In this document: one piece after another, positions 10,601 to 18,733 of the stretch
Layout: each line of letters opens with the position of its first letter
How positions within the stretch are numbered: the stretch's first letter is position 1
Assembly: GCA_032586195.1 (NCBI GenBank)
Contig: JAWHQP010000002.1
Span: 248,001 to 312,000 of the forward strand
Direction: 5' to 3'
Source of the DNA: JAWHQP01 sp032586195
GTDB lineage: Bacteria; Pseudomonadota; Gammaproteobacteria; Enterobacterales; Pasteurellaceae
DNA length: 64,000 bases
The notes under the pieces: generated by a model
Told to the model about the DNA's origin: nothing
Database searches by the model: none
Seen by the model: only the letters and a program-made list of their open reading frames with translations
Position numbers and translations under genes: made by a program

Positions 10601-11317
10601 CAAAACGGCAAGCTCAACCCGAGCGGCGTAATGGGGATTTTCCCTGCCTACCGAGTAGGGGACGACATCGAAATCTACCGAAATTCTGACCGCACTTTAG
10701 TGGCGGGCAAAGCCTATCATCTCCGCCAACAAAGCGAACGGGGCAAAAACAGCAAAAGCCCGTACAACTTCGCTCTAAGCGACTTTATCGCCGACCGTGC
10801 AAGCGGTCAAAAAGATTACTTGGGAATGTTCGCCGTTTGTGCAGGCATTGAAGAACACGAGCTGGTGGAAGGCTTCAAAGCGAAAGGGGACGACTATAAC
10901 GCCATCTTACTGCAAGCGGTGGGCGACCGTTTAGCCGAAGCAATGGCGGAATATTTGCACTTTGAACTTCGCACCAAAGTGTGGGGATATAGCAAAGAAA
11001 CGCTCGAAAACGACCGCTTGATCGCCGAAGACTACATCGGCATCCGCCCCGCCCCCGGCTACCCAAGTTGCCCCGAACACACCGAAAAAGCGATTATTTG
11101 GGAGCTACTCGAAGTGGAACAACGGGTAGGTATGAAACTCACCGAAAGCTACGCAATGTGGCCTGCGGCAAGTGTGTGTGGCTGGTATTTCACCCACCCA
11201 GCGAGTAATTATTTCACGCTAGGACGGATTGATGAAGATCAAGCAGTGGATTATGCTAAAAGGAAAGGATGGGGGGAGAAGGAGATGAGTAAGTGGTTGG
11301 GGGTGGTGATGAAGTAA
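7631..11317 (+). CDS. metH: Cobalamin-dependent methionine synthase
   Basis: Transfers the methyl group of methyltetrahydrofolate to homocysteine through cobalamin. At 1228 residues it is full length. Domain order: homocysteine/zinc domain with zinc ligands Cys246 and the pair Cys309-Cys310 (GGCCGTTPEH), pterin domain (NVGERNNVTGS near 355), cobalamin cap and B12 domain with DVHDIGKN (His757 is the lower B12 ligand), and the C-terminal SAM reactivation domain (RPAPGYPSCPEH). The gene contains several Apl-type uptake words (CAAGCGGT), for example near 7919, 10801 and 10912, unlike most of the window. A decayed copy of its last ~400 bases lies at 15.3-15.7 kb. Confidence 0.98.
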   Translation: MTQNITSVLTRALKQRILILDGAMGTMIQKYKLTEADFRGERFKESAVDLWGNNDLLTLTRPDVIAEIHEQYLQAGADIIETNTFSSTTIAQADYDLQAVAFELNFAGAKLARELCDKYSTPEKPRFVAGVLGPTNRTASISPDVNDPSFRNITFMQLVDAYGEATKGLIEGGADIILIETIFDTLNAKAAVFAIDQVFEELGVKLPIMISGTITDASGRTLSGQTTEAFYNSLRHAKPISFGLNCALGPKELRQYMEQLSKISECYVSAHPNAGLPNAFGGYDLGAVEMAEHIKEWAESGFLNIVGGCCGTTPEHIKAFADAMKDVKPRPLPKIKTAMRLSGLEPLTIDENSLFVNVGERNNVTGSAKFKKLIKEDRFAEAIEIAIDQVENGALVIDVNMDEALLDSQKCMMKFLNIMATEPEAAKVPVMIDSSKWEVIEAGLQSIQGKGIVNSISLKEGEEKFIAQAKLIRRYGAAAVVMAFDEVGQADTEDRKVEICTRAYRILVDQLDFPPEDIIFDPNIFAIGTGIEEHNNYGVDFINACERIKNTLPHAKISGGVSNISFSFRGNNVMREAIHAVFLYHAIKVGMDMGIVNAGQLAIYDDLDPELREVVEDAVLNRNADATERLLDIAEKYRNQGGAAEDTQVAEWRTWSVEERLKHALVKGITNFIIEDTEEARQQFSSPLEVIEGPLMAGMDVVGDLFGDGKMFLPQVVKSARVMKQSVAYLEPFINATKQKGSSNGKVVIATVKGDVHDIGKNIVSVVLQCNNFEVIDLGVMVPADKIIETALNEKADIIGLSGLITPSLDEMEYFLGEMNRLQLSIPVIIGGATTSKEHTAIKLYPKYNYEVIYTTNASRAVTVCAALMNPTSKAELWERMKKEYEQIQQSFANRKPLRKQLPIEQARANRFDGFSGEWADYQVPQPNQTGIVEYKNVPISLLRQFIDWSPFFRVWGLMGGYPDAFDYPEGGEEARKVWNDAQIMLDEFEQNGKLNPSGVMGIFPAYRVGDDIEIYRNSDRTLVAGKAYHLRQQSERGKNSKSPYNFALSDFIADRASGQKDYLGMFAVCAGIEEHELVEGFKAKGDDYNAILLQAVGDRLAEAMAEYLHFELRTKVWGYSKETLENDRLIAEDYIGIRPAPGYPSCPEHTEKAIIWELLEVEQRVGMKLTESYAMWPAASVCGWYFTHPASNYFTLGRIDEDQAVDYAKRKGWGEKEMSKWLGVVMK

Positions 11318-11479
11318 CTTAAAAATTGTTTTAAGTTATAACCTCAGTTACTTAATAAAGATTGGTTAGGTAGACTGTGTTAGTATAGGTGTAATGTACT
11401 GTGAAGTTCCTATTTTTTGATAAGGGGGCATTACAGCTTATGCCTAACGTACTTTATAAAAACTAAAAATGGAATAATA

Positions 11480-12193
11480 ATGGAAATCATAAAAGACATT
11501 AAGGCTGAGTTTATTGAGAATAAAATAAACATACTATTATATTTTATAGGGAGTGTTTTTCTTTATATGTTTGATAGTGGTGATATTTCAATGCTTGGTT
11601 TCTTATTTATTTCAATAGTTGGGGCTAACTATTTATATAGTATTTATAATAAATATGAAAAAACAATATTAAAGAAAATGTTATTTTATTTAGTGGGATT
11701 ATTCTCTCTTGCTGGAGCAAATTTTATTGCAAGCAAATATATAAATTATGCAACAGGGTTGCCTACTAGTGATTTTCCTATAAGTCAAATAGTGATTTCT
11801 TCTCTGATTTATATACCAATATTTACGTTATTATCTATTTCCATATTGTTTTTATCCTATATGATGATTTTCATTTTAAGAATGTTTTTAGGCAATTTAG
11901 GAATTGAAATATTTAAAATGTCATTTGTGAAAGAAATTGTACTTGTTTTTAATCTTATTGGTGTCTTATATTTGTATTCTGTTACTACTGTCGTTACATT
12001 TAAATATCCTTATAAAAATAAAGAGTCAATTTTAAGTTTGATAGAAGTACTAGATTATAATATGATGAATAATTATCCAGATGTACCTAAGGACAAACCT
12101 ATTCTAATTCATAATGGTATTTTTTATTCTTTTATGGAGAAAGGTGACGATGGAAACTTAACAATAAAAATAAAATATCTTAACAAGCTTTAG
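11480..12193 (+). CDS. Unrecognised membrane protein
   Basis: I do not recognise this 237-residue protein. It has about five hydrophobic segments in the first 180 residues and a hydrophilic C-terminal tail of about 55 residues with a short motif PKDKPILIHNG. Codon use is extremely A/T-rich, much more than metH upstream, which suggests foreign origin. I chose the ATG at 11480, with GGAATAA upstream, over the one 21 codons earlier, which has no ribosome site and a non-hydrophobic leader. It lies between metH and the Fic gene, 46 bases before the latter, so the two could be cotranscribed. I see no toxin or immunity motif. Confidence 0.7.
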   Translation: MEIIKDIKAEFIENKINILLYFIGSVFLYMFDSGDISMLGFLFISIVGANYLYSIYNKYEKTILKKMLFYLVGLFSLAGANFIASKYINYATGLPTSDFPISQIVISSLIYIPIFTLLSISILFLSYMMIFILRMFLGNLGIEIFKMSFVKEIVLVFNLIGVLYLYSVTTVVTFKYPYKNKESILSLIEVLDYNMMNNYPDVPKDKPILIHNGIFYSFMEKGDDGNLTIKIKYLNKL

Positions 12194-12239
12194 TAAAATG
12201 ATTTAAACTAAGAATAGATTTAATTTATTGAGATGAGCA

Positions 12240-13049
12240 ATGACCACCGATCCATTTAAAGAATACATCCGCCATATTGAGCCAAGTAAAAAAGAAAAAG
12301 GCTATGCGTGGCATACGGCGGTTGGGTTGCAAGATGTTGATCATCTGCAACCTTCTCCGTATTTAATCGAAACGGCGCTTAAAAATATTGAAGGGAAAAT
12401 TTCCATTGAAACAGCGGAACAATGGATTAGTCAATATTATGAAGAAAAACCGATTTCTTCTAATCAAAATCGAACAGAAGAAGCGGACAAAGTTTCTGTT
12501 AGAATTGCAAAATTACTGTCTGAACCTGCATTTTCCTTTAATGTAAATAAATATTTAGCAACCCATAAATATTTATTTAGTGATATTTATTCACACGCTG
12601 GAAAAATTCGTGAGTTTAATATCACGAAGAAAGAATGGGTTTTAGATGGCGAAAGTGTTATTTATGGTACAGCATCAGAACTTAATGCGACATTAGAATA
12701 CGATCTCACTCAAGAAAAGAAATTTAGCTATAAAGGACTATCTATTGATGAAATGATTGAACATTTAGCTACTTTTATTGCTCGTTTGTGGCAAATACAC
12801 CCTTTTGCAGAAGGTAATACACGCACTACAGCAATATTTTTCATTAAATATTTAAGAACATTAGGTTTTCAGGCAACCAACCATATTTTTGCACAATATT
12901 CGTGGTATTTTAGAAACGCTCTTATCCGTGCAAATTATAATAATTTACCTAAAGAAGTTTATGAAACAACGGAATATCTCATTAGATTTTTGCGCAATTT
13001 ATTATTGAATGAAAATCATCTGTTAAGTAATCGAGAATTGCATATATAA
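12240..13049 (+). CDS. Fic-domain protein (putative AMP-transferase)
   Basis: Fic proteins usually transfer AMP from ATP to a Ser, Thr or Tyr hydroxyl of a target. The catalytic motif HPFAEGNTR, residues 187-195, matches HPFx[D/E]GNxR with its His and Arg intact, so activity is expected. The flanking helices (FSDIYSHAGKIREFN near 113-127 and WYFRNALIRANY) are typical. The N-terminal 90 residues are helical and family-specific. I found no copy of the inhibitory motif [S/T]xxxE[G/N] inside the protein and no small antitoxin gene beside it. Base composition is A/T-rich. It could be a toxin, a self-limited regulator or a stranded accessory gene. Confidence 0.88.
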   Translation: MTTDPFKEYIRHIEPSKKEKGYAWHTAVGLQDVDHLQPSPYLIETALKNIEGKISIETAEQWISQYYEEKPISSNQNRTEEADKVSVRIAKLLSEPAFSFNVNKYLATHKYLFSDIYSHAGKIREFNITKKEWVLDGESVIYGTASELNATLEYDLTQEKKFSYKGLSIDEMIEHLATFIARLWQIHPFAEGNTRTTAIFFIKYLRTLGFQATNHIFAQYSWYFRNALIRANYNNLPKEVYETTEYLIRFLRNLLLNENHLLSNRELHI

Positions 13050-13053
13050 TATT

Positions 13054-13097
13054 AAGCGGTAAGATTTCTTATAAATTTTGCAAAAATCTACCGCTTG
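13054..13097. terminator. Inverted pair built from Apl-type uptake words
   Basis: AAGCGGTAAGATTTC (from 13054) faces AAAATCTACCGCTT (to 13096), a near-perfect inverted repeat after the Fic gene. Its core is AAGCGGT, the A. pleuropneumoniae-type uptake word, whereas inverted pairs elsewhere in the window use AAGTGCGGT. It probably terminates the Fic transcript. Confidence 0.75.
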
Positions 13098-13120
13098 CTT
13101 AACTTACAAAACATACTCAA

Positions 13121-13960
13121 ATGCACAACCCCCATATCTACATCGGCACTGGCGGCTATAGCGATACCGATTTACTCGGAAGGCTTTACCCATTCGGTAC
13201 TAAAAAAGACGACTTTTTGACTATTTACAGCCAACATTACGATACAGTTGAGATCAACAGCACTTTTCACGCTCCGATTGGGGTGAAGGCGTTGCAAGGT
13301 ATGGTGGAAAAGGCACAGGGGCGGTTGCTATTTTCGGTAAAATTACACCAAGATTTTAGCCATAATCGCACTGTTACCAAAGCTCAAGCGGTCGCTTTTT
13401 TGCAAACTTTGCAACCCTTGACTGAGCAAAATTGTTTAGCAAATTTATTTATCCAATTTCCAACCAGTTTTGAGCGAAATCACGCCAATCGTTACTATCT
13501 TGCCGAGCTGGTGTCGTGGTTTCAAGGTTATCTGTTAGCGGTCGAATTTCGTCATCGTAGTTGGCACACGCCGTCCGTGCAAGACTATTTTCACGGCAAG
13601 CAAAACCTGATTTGGTGCAACGTGGATTATCCGCCCAATATCGGCTTGCCTGCTTTTCAGTTTTACGCCAATCAACGCACGGCGTATTTACGCTTGCACG
13701 GTCGCAATCCGAACTGGTGGAAAGCACAATCCGCTCAAGAACGCCACGATTACCGCTATAATGATCAAGAATTACGCCATTTGGCGATGTTACTCAACCA
13801 ACAAAAATCCGAATTTGACCGTCTTTATCTCTATTTTCAAAATACAACAAACAGCCATTCCTTTTATAATATCGCCACCTTAAAAATATTTTTGGCGGAA
13901 TATGGATTTAACATCAAAGCCGAACCCGAATTTTTAATCGGGCAACAGAATTTGTTTTAA
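13121..13960 (+). CDS. DUF72 (YecE-like) protein
   Basis: A 279-residue DUF72 protein, a TIM-barrel-like family of unknown biochemical role. Family marks are IGTGGYSD at the start, YDTVEINSTFH near residue 42, FSVKLHQDFSH near 74, AVEFRHRSWH near 140 and AYLRLHGRN near 190. The length fits. The gene contains an exact extended Apl-type uptake sequence (CAAGCGGTCGCTTTTTTGC near 13386), so it shares the foreign uptake dialect of metH. No ribosome site stands out before the ATG. Confidence 0.85.
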   Translation: MHNPHIYIGTGGYSDTDLLGRLYPFGTKKDDFLTIYSQHYDTVEINSTFHAPIGVKALQGMVEKAQGRLLFSVKLHQDFSHNRTVTKAQAVAFLQTLQPLTEQNCLANLFIQFPTSFERNHANRYYLAELVSWFQGYLLAVEFRHRSWHTPSVQDYFHGKQNLIWCNVDYPPNIGLPAFQFYANQRTAYLRLHGRNPNWWKAQSAQERHDYRYNDQELRHLAMLLNQQKSEFDRLYLYFQNTTNSHSFYNIATLKIFLAEYGFNIKAEPEFLIGQQNLF

Positions 13961-14031
13961 TGGATGATTATATTGATGATTTCCGTTAAAATATTATTTT
14001 TAACTTCGTCCTTAGTTTTCGGAATTTTATA

Positions 14032-14493
14032 ATGAACAATTTTAAACTTAGCTTTTTAATCGCTACACTGACAGCCTTATTTGCTTGTACACAGACACCA
14101 AAAACGCTCCCTACCAAAACGGGTTATTTAGAAGACAATATCAGTCAAGCGGAATTATCAAACCCAACGCTTTATAAACGTTATTATTACACTTGCGATA
14201 ATGCCGAAACAGGCTCAAGTTCTTATTTATCGACCTATTTCCCATTGTCGAGAGAAAGCCGTTTAAAGGATAATTTCGGTATTTATTTCCAATTAGACGG
14301 TGGGAAACCAGAACCCTTTGATCATATTGAAAATAAAGCACTTAATAGTAGTGGTACTCGCTTCGAAGTGGCCTATCGCTCATACCACCCGATTCAAGGA
14401 GCATTCGTGGATTTAATGGCTTATGAACATAAATCCATTTACTATAAAAATCACCAGGGTATCCGTACAAAATGGTTGGTATGCCGTGAATAA
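14032..14493 (+). CDS. Hypothetical lipoprotein
   Basis: I cannot name this 153-residue protein. The first 20 residues are a lipoprotein signal ending in the lipobox LFAC, so it should be lipid-anchored in the envelope. The mature part is hydrophilic and holds two further Cys (TCDNAETG near residue 55 and WLVCRE at the end), which may form a disulfide. It lies in the metH-flanked accessory segment, after the DUF72 gene, on the same strand. Confidence 0.65.
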   Translation: MNNFKLSFLIATLTALFACTQTPKTLPTKTGYLEDNISQAELSNPTLYKRYYYTCDNAETGSSSYLSTYFPLSRESRLKDNFGIYFQLDGGKPEPFDHIENKALNSSGTRFEVAYRSYHPIQGAFVDLMAYEHKSIYYKNHQGIRTKWLVCRE

Positions 14494-14585
14494 TTGTTTT
14501 CTGCTTTGAGCTTAGGCACTCTTGCGAAATTTTCAGCATTGATGACCGTGTACAATAAGCTATATATAACTATTTTATTATTCTG

Positions 14586-15219
14586 TTAGGTAATAAAATC
14601 AATTTCTTTATCACCTAATTTGCCGATATAGACCTGATAGCCACAGCGTTTGAGTTCAAGGTAAACGATATTTTCAAGAATGCCTGAGATAAGTATTGGG
14701 CGAAAACCCATTACAGCGTAAAGTAAGGAAATATCGCCAAAATAAAAATTTTCTTGGAGTTTGAGAATTTCTTTGTCACGAATATCATATCTTTCCACTC
14801 TATGTAAAATGAATGCTCCTTCCAATGCTTTTAGGTAGTTACATACGGTGTTAATATCTACTTTTCGCTGTTAGCTTTTGAAAAAATCCGCCACATTTTT
14901 ACTCGAAAAAGTATTGCCAATATTATTAAAGGCAAATTTAATGATTTGTTCAAATAACTCCACATCGCGGATTTTATGACGTTGTACTTTTTTTGATAAA
15001 TTCATATAATTTCGTTGCACTTTTAAGTTCTGTGAAAGAGAAACTTTCAAAATTAATGTAGATAATTTGTTCATTACTCACTTTCTGTTGGAACAGTTTT
15101 TCTTGTAATAACTTTAGCACCGTTGATTTTCCACTACGGCGTAACTCTGTGATAATCTTAATAAAAGGTGTATCAATAAACGGCTTGAGCTGTTCAAGAT
15201 AGATGGGTATTTTAACCAT
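14586..15219 (-). pseudogene. Remnant of an AAA ATPase with DUF4143 C-terminus
   Basis: Pieces of one gene survive in different frames. 15219-14974 encodes the N-terminus (VKIPIYLEQLKPFID) with a Walker A region RRSGKSTVLKLL. 15074-14871 continues in another frame. 14825-14586 encodes a C-terminal DUF4143-like end (GFRPILISGILENIVYLEL, then GKLGDKEIDFIT). Intact members of this ATPase family are about 400 residues; here only about 210 codons remain, with frameshifts and no Walker B region that I can see. The usual G of the Walker A GxRRxGKS is a Leu (TELRRSGKS). It is not expected to be functional. Confidence 0.75.
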
Positions 15220-15313
15220 AAAAATTATTCAATGATCATCCTATTTATGGTTAAGTACAGGATCGGTTGCGATTTTCAATCGAAACTAAGATATTAGCCA
15301 TAGTTAAAATAGA

Positions 15314-15713
15314 ACAAGCGGTCGGTGACGAACTTGCCGAAGCAATGATGGAATACCTGCACTCTGAACTTCGCACTAAAATGGAATATAGCAAAGAAAC
15401 GCTGGAAAACGACCGCTTGATCGCCGAAAATTAATTAGCGTTCTCCCCAGTCCGGTTATCCAAGTTGCCCATAACACACTGAAAAAGAGATCATTTGGGA
15501 GCTATTCGAAATAGAACAACGCATTGGAGTGAAACCCACTGAAAGCTACACAATGTGATCCGCCGCTTCAGTATGTGGGCGGTACTTCATCCACTCAGCA
15601 AGTAATTATTTTACTTTAGGACAGATTGATGAAGATCAAGCTTTAGCTCTATGCCAAACGCAAAGGATGGGGAGAAAAAGATGGTTAAATGGCTTGGGAT
15701 GGTGATGAAATGA
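15314..15713 (+). pseudogene. Decayed duplicate of the metH 3' end
   Basis: This stretch aligns by eye with the last ~400 bases of metH (about 10912-11317). Identical landmarks include AGCAAAGAAACGCT, GACCGCTTGATCGCCGAA, AGTAATTATTT and GATGAAGATCAAGC, and it ends in the same VVMK-like codons and a stop. It has in-frame stops (TTAATTAG near 15430, TGTGATC near 15556) and small indels, and lacks everything upstream of the activation domain. It starts with an exact Apl-type uptake word (ACAAGCGGTC). Together with metH it brackets the 11.4-15.2 kb accessory genes. Confidence 0.9.
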
Positions 15714-16053
15714 ATTGTTTAAGATTTGCAGTTTATTTTAACTTAATTGGAAACATGGCGTAGTAACAAATAAAAATATTTATTAATAATTTTCTGGATA
15801 AGATATTCAAATATTCGTAAATATCCTCTAGAATATGGCTGCTTAACTGTCTGAGTGTGAGAGCTTATCTATGGTGTTGTTATTAGAGCTATTTACACTG
15901 TGTAATTTAATTATTATCCATTGTGATAGATTGACAATCTGAATGTGGAGACTTAATAGTTTGTTACTATAATAAAGTTAAAGCTAAAATCAAACCCAAT
16001 GTCACTTTTTTGGTGTATGGAAATTTAATTTATTGTAATACTTAGGAGAAAAA
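15714..16053 (+). other. Non-coding region before the CsgG-type operon
   Basis: About 340 A/T-rich bases with no credible frame. The first bases after the metH remnant (AATTGTTTAAG) resemble those after intact metH, so the duplication may reach slightly past the stop. The promoter of the lipoprotein operon must lie in the right half, but I cannot place it. TTAGGAGAAAAA just before 16054 is the ribosome site. Confidence 0.5.
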
Positions 16054-16717
16054 ATGAATAAATTAAAAACAATAGCTGTATGTTCAATGATTACTGTTTT
16101 AGCCGCTTGCGCTACAGAAGGATCTCGTGTTATTGAACCTACTAAATCGGCTACCGCGGGAACGGTATATCACGGTGTAAAATCTGCAATTGCAGTTGGG
16201 AAATTTGATAACCGTTCAAGTTATCAGAATGGTATTTTCTCTGAAGGAAATGATCAGCTTGCGAGTCAATCAAAAACTATCTTAATTTCACATCTACAGC
16301 AAACAGGGCGTTTTAGCGTATTAGATCGTTCAAATATGAGCGAAATTTCTAATGAAGCTAAAATTAAAGGTAAAAAGCAAAATTTAAAAGGAGCTAGTTA
16401 CGTTATTACGGGTGACGTTACCGAATTCGGCGTAAACGGTAGGTGATCACCAATTATTTGGTATCCTGGGACGAGGTAAAAATCAGGTTGCTTATGCAAA
16501 AGTAACCTTGAATGTTGTGAATGTGCAAACCTCAGAAGTGGTTTTCTCTGTACAAGGGGCCGGGGAATATAATTTATCAAATAGAGAAGTGCTTGGTTTT
16601 GGAGGAACAGCAGGATATGATGCCACTTTAAACGGCAAGGTATTGGATTTAGCTATTCGTGAGGCGGTGGATCATTTAGTTTCAGGTATTGAAGCAGGAC
16701 AATGGTTACCACAATAA
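16054..16717 (+). pseudogene. CsgG-family lipoprotein, frameshifted
   Basis: Two frames together make one CsgG-family protein of about 221 residues. The first (16054-16446) begins with a lipoprotein signal (lipobox LAAC) and continues through SAIAVGKFDNRSSYQ and VLDRSNMSEI to ITGDVTEFG. The second resumes near 16445 with GDHQLFGILGRGKNQVAYAK and runs to AIREAVDHLVSGIEAGQW. The break lies in about 16430-16446. Removing one base there, for example one G of AACGGTAGG, restores the frame as FGVNVGDHQ. CsgG is the curli pore; this smaller branch sits in a conserved lipoprotein trio. It may be a true pseudogene or a sequencing error. Confidence 0.8.
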
Positions 16718-16736
16718 TCCACGGAAGGAGAGAATA

Positions 16737-17078
16737 ATGGATATTAAAAAACTTGGCTTAGTTGTCATTCCTTTCATATTGTCCGCTTGTAGTAATCATT
16801 CGGATAATACTATTTATTATTGGGGTAACTATGATGATGTGGTTTATAGTTACTATAATGGAAATGAAAATTATGACGAACAATCCAATATGTTGATGAA
16901 TATCATTACCCAAGCAAAAGCCAAGAATAAACAGGTTGCGCCTGGTGTTTATGGACAATTGGGCTTAGTTAAAATTAAGCAAGGGCAACTGGCACAAGCT
17001 AGAGAAGCTTTTCAACAGGAGCAATTACTTTATCCTGAATCTACCCGTTTTATGCAGTTTCTGCAAAAGCTGAAATAA
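16737..17078 (+). CDS. DUF4810 lipoprotein
   Basis: A 113-residue lipoprotein with signal and lipobox LSAC at residues 1-18. The next segment, YYWGNYDDVVYSYY, is the DUF4810 mark. The C-terminal half (PGVYGQLGLVKIKQGQLAQA) reads like a tetratricopeptide-type helical pair. I chose the ATG at 16737, with AAGGAG six bases upstream; the earlier in-frame ATG overlaps the preceding gene and spoils the signal peptide. It is the middle gene of the CsgG-DUF4810-DUF799 trio, 18 bases before the next gene. The biochemical role is unknown. Confidence 0.85.
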   Translation: MDIKKLGLVVIPFILSACSNHSDNTIYYWGNYDDVVYSYYNGNENYDEQSNMLMNIITQAKAKNKQVAPGVYGQLGLVKIKQGQLAQAREAFQQEQLLYPESTRFMQFLQKLK

Positions 17079-17096
17079 TTTATAAGGAGAGTAAAA

Positions 17097-17756
17097 ATGA
17101 AAAAGCTAGTATTAGCCGCCGCTTTAGCAGTATTGCTTACAGGTTGTTCAACAACACCCAAAACACAGTATGATTACACTGCATTAAAAACGAGTGACCC
17201 GAAATCTATTTTGGTGGTATTACCAACAAATAGTTCGCCTGATATAAAGGCTCCGACAAGTGTATTGTCTCGTATTAGTCAACCGTTGGCAGAAAAAGGC
17301 TATTATGTTTATCCTGTTGCTTTAGTTGATGAAGCATTTAAACAAAATGGTTTAACGGATGGACATGCCATTCAAACGGCGAGTCTTAAAAAAATCAACG
17401 AGATATTTGATGCAGACAGTATTTTATATCTTGATGTATCTGAATATGGTACTAGCTATAAATTGATTGACAGTGAAACCACAGTTACCGTAACAGGCAA
17501 ATTAATTGATGCGCGTACAGGAAAAATTCTGTGGGAAAATACAGGCACTTATGCTCAAAGTGCAAATGCTGGACAAAATAATGGCTTATTAGGTGCTCTT
17601 GTTAATGCTGTAGTACACCAGATTGTCAATACGTCAAAAGATTATGGCTATACGGTTGCTCAAACTACAGCCATCAATCTCGTTTACTTAAATAATGCGC
17701 CATTACTTTATGGCTCAAGACACCCTAAATACTGGAAGAAACAACTGACTAAATAA
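17097..17756 (+). CDS. DUF799 (GNA1162-family) lipoprotein
   Basis: A 219-residue lipoprotein with signal ending LTGC. The mature domain carries ILVVLPTNSSPDIKAP near residue 40, KGYYVYPVALVDE near 70 and GKLIDARTGKILWENTG near 140, all typical of DUF799, the family of the meningococcal surface antigen GNA1162. Its fold is related to the periplasmic part of CsgG-type proteins. AAGGAG precedes the ATG. It closes the three-lipoprotein operon and is followed by the terminator at 17765. Any joint complex with the first gene's product would depend on that frameshifted gene. Confidence 0.87.
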   Translation: MKKLVLAAALAVLLTGCSTTPKTQYDYTALKTSDPKSILVVLPTNSSPDIKAPTSVLSRISQPLAEKGYYVYPVALVDEAFKQNGLTDGHAIQTASLKKINEIFDADSILYLDVSEYGTSYKLIDSETTVTVTGKLIDARTGKILWENTGTYAQSANAGQNNGLLGALVNAVVHQIVNTSKDYGYTVAQTTAINLVYLNNAPLLYGSRHPKYWKKQLTK

Positions 17757-17764
17757 ATTAATCT

Positions 17765-17803
17765 AAAATCTCCTATCAATGAAACTATAGGTAGGAGATT
17801 TTG
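17765..17803. terminator. Terminator after the lipoprotein operon
   Basis: AAAATCTCCTA and TAGGAGATTTTG form a 10-11 bp stem with a 16-base loop and a short T run, between the end of the lipoprotein operon and the convergent pbpG. Confidence 0.75.
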
Positions 17804-17854
17804 TTATTCTTTGAACTCTCCTATGCTCGGTTCTTAACGATATAAATAGATATA

Positions 17855-18733
17855 TTAATTCGCCACTCTCTCAATCAACTGATCTAGCCCGGCTTGATCA
17901 TAAGCTTCAAAATCCTGATCGTTTTCATCGTTAATTTCGATATTATTTGCGGCTAGGCAGCCGTAGGATTCCAATTTGTTTTTGGTGAAGTTGGAGCGGT
18001 ATGCGGAGCTGGCGTTGTTTAGGCTGATGACGCCGATGGTGGCGTTATGGCAGCGGTGTTTGTTGATAAATACCAGATTATAGCCAGACTCGCGGATATA
18101 ACCCGTTTTGCTGATAGCGGCATCGAACATCTCTTCACGCACCAGTTTATTGGTATTCTGCATAAATACATTTTTGCGGTTGGTGCGGATATATGCCGCC
18201 CGGGTGTTGGAAAGAGCTTGTAACTCAGGCTTGTAGAGGGAATATTTTGCTAATTTTATTAAATCCATTACGCTTGATACGTTCTGACTGGACAAACCGG
18301 AGCTATCAATAAAACGGGTGGAATTCATACCCAATTCCCGTGCTTTTTGGTTCATTTTAGCGATAAATTGCGTACGGCTCATGCCGGCGGAGCGGGCGAG
18401 GGCGTGAGCGGCATAGTTATCGGAGTGAATCATCATTGCTTTGAGCAGTTCCGAACAGGCGATTGGCGTATATTTCGGCAATTTCGTGCTTGTGCCTTTG
18501 ATGTAATCGTAGTCATCATCCGTAATGGTTGTAGTACAATTTCGATTTTTATTATTTTCTAAAAAAATATTGGCGGTCATCAGTTTGGTTACCGAAGCGA
18601 TAGGCCGCACGCTATTGGCCGAGCGGCTTTCCAGTACCTTGTCATGGGTGAAATCGTAAACGGCATAAGATTGCGCCGTTACCATTGGCGATAATACTAA
18701 GCATAATGAAAAGAAGAGCGTTTTTCTGAACAT
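17855..18733 (-). CDS. pbpG: D-alanyl-D-alanine endopeptidase (PBP7-like)
   Basis: A periplasmic penicillin-binding protein that cleaves peptidoglycan cross-links. The 292-residue protein starts with a signal peptide (cut near AQS, residue 21) and has all three catalytic motifs: SVTK (Ser47-Lys50), SDN (104-106) and KTG (209-211). It lacks the long C-terminal domain of carboxypeptidases such as DacA, which fits the PbpG type. A Cys pair (Cys66 and Cys93) may form a disulfide. It appears to be a single gene. Confidence 0.93.
   Translation of the reverse strand: MFRKTLFFSLCLVLSPMVTAQSYAVYDFTHDKVLESRSANSVRPIASVTKLMTANIFLENNKNRNCTTTITDDDYDYIKGTSTKLPKYTPIACSELLKAMMIHSDNYAAHALARSAGMSRTQFIAKMNQKARELGMNSTRFIDSSGLSSQNVSSVMDLIKLAKYSLYKPELQALSNTRAAYIRTNRKNVFMQNTNKLVREEMFDAAISKTGYIRESGYNLVFINKHRCHNATIGVISLNNASSAYRSNFTKNKLESYGCLAANNIEINDENDQDFEAYDQAGLDQLIERVAN

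Noticed and set aside
14572..14599. Inverted repeat ATTTTATTA/TAATAAAAT next to the ATPase remnant, possible insertion boundary
   Set aside because: Pure A/T arms in A/T-rich DNA and no target-site duplication or transposase; could be chance.
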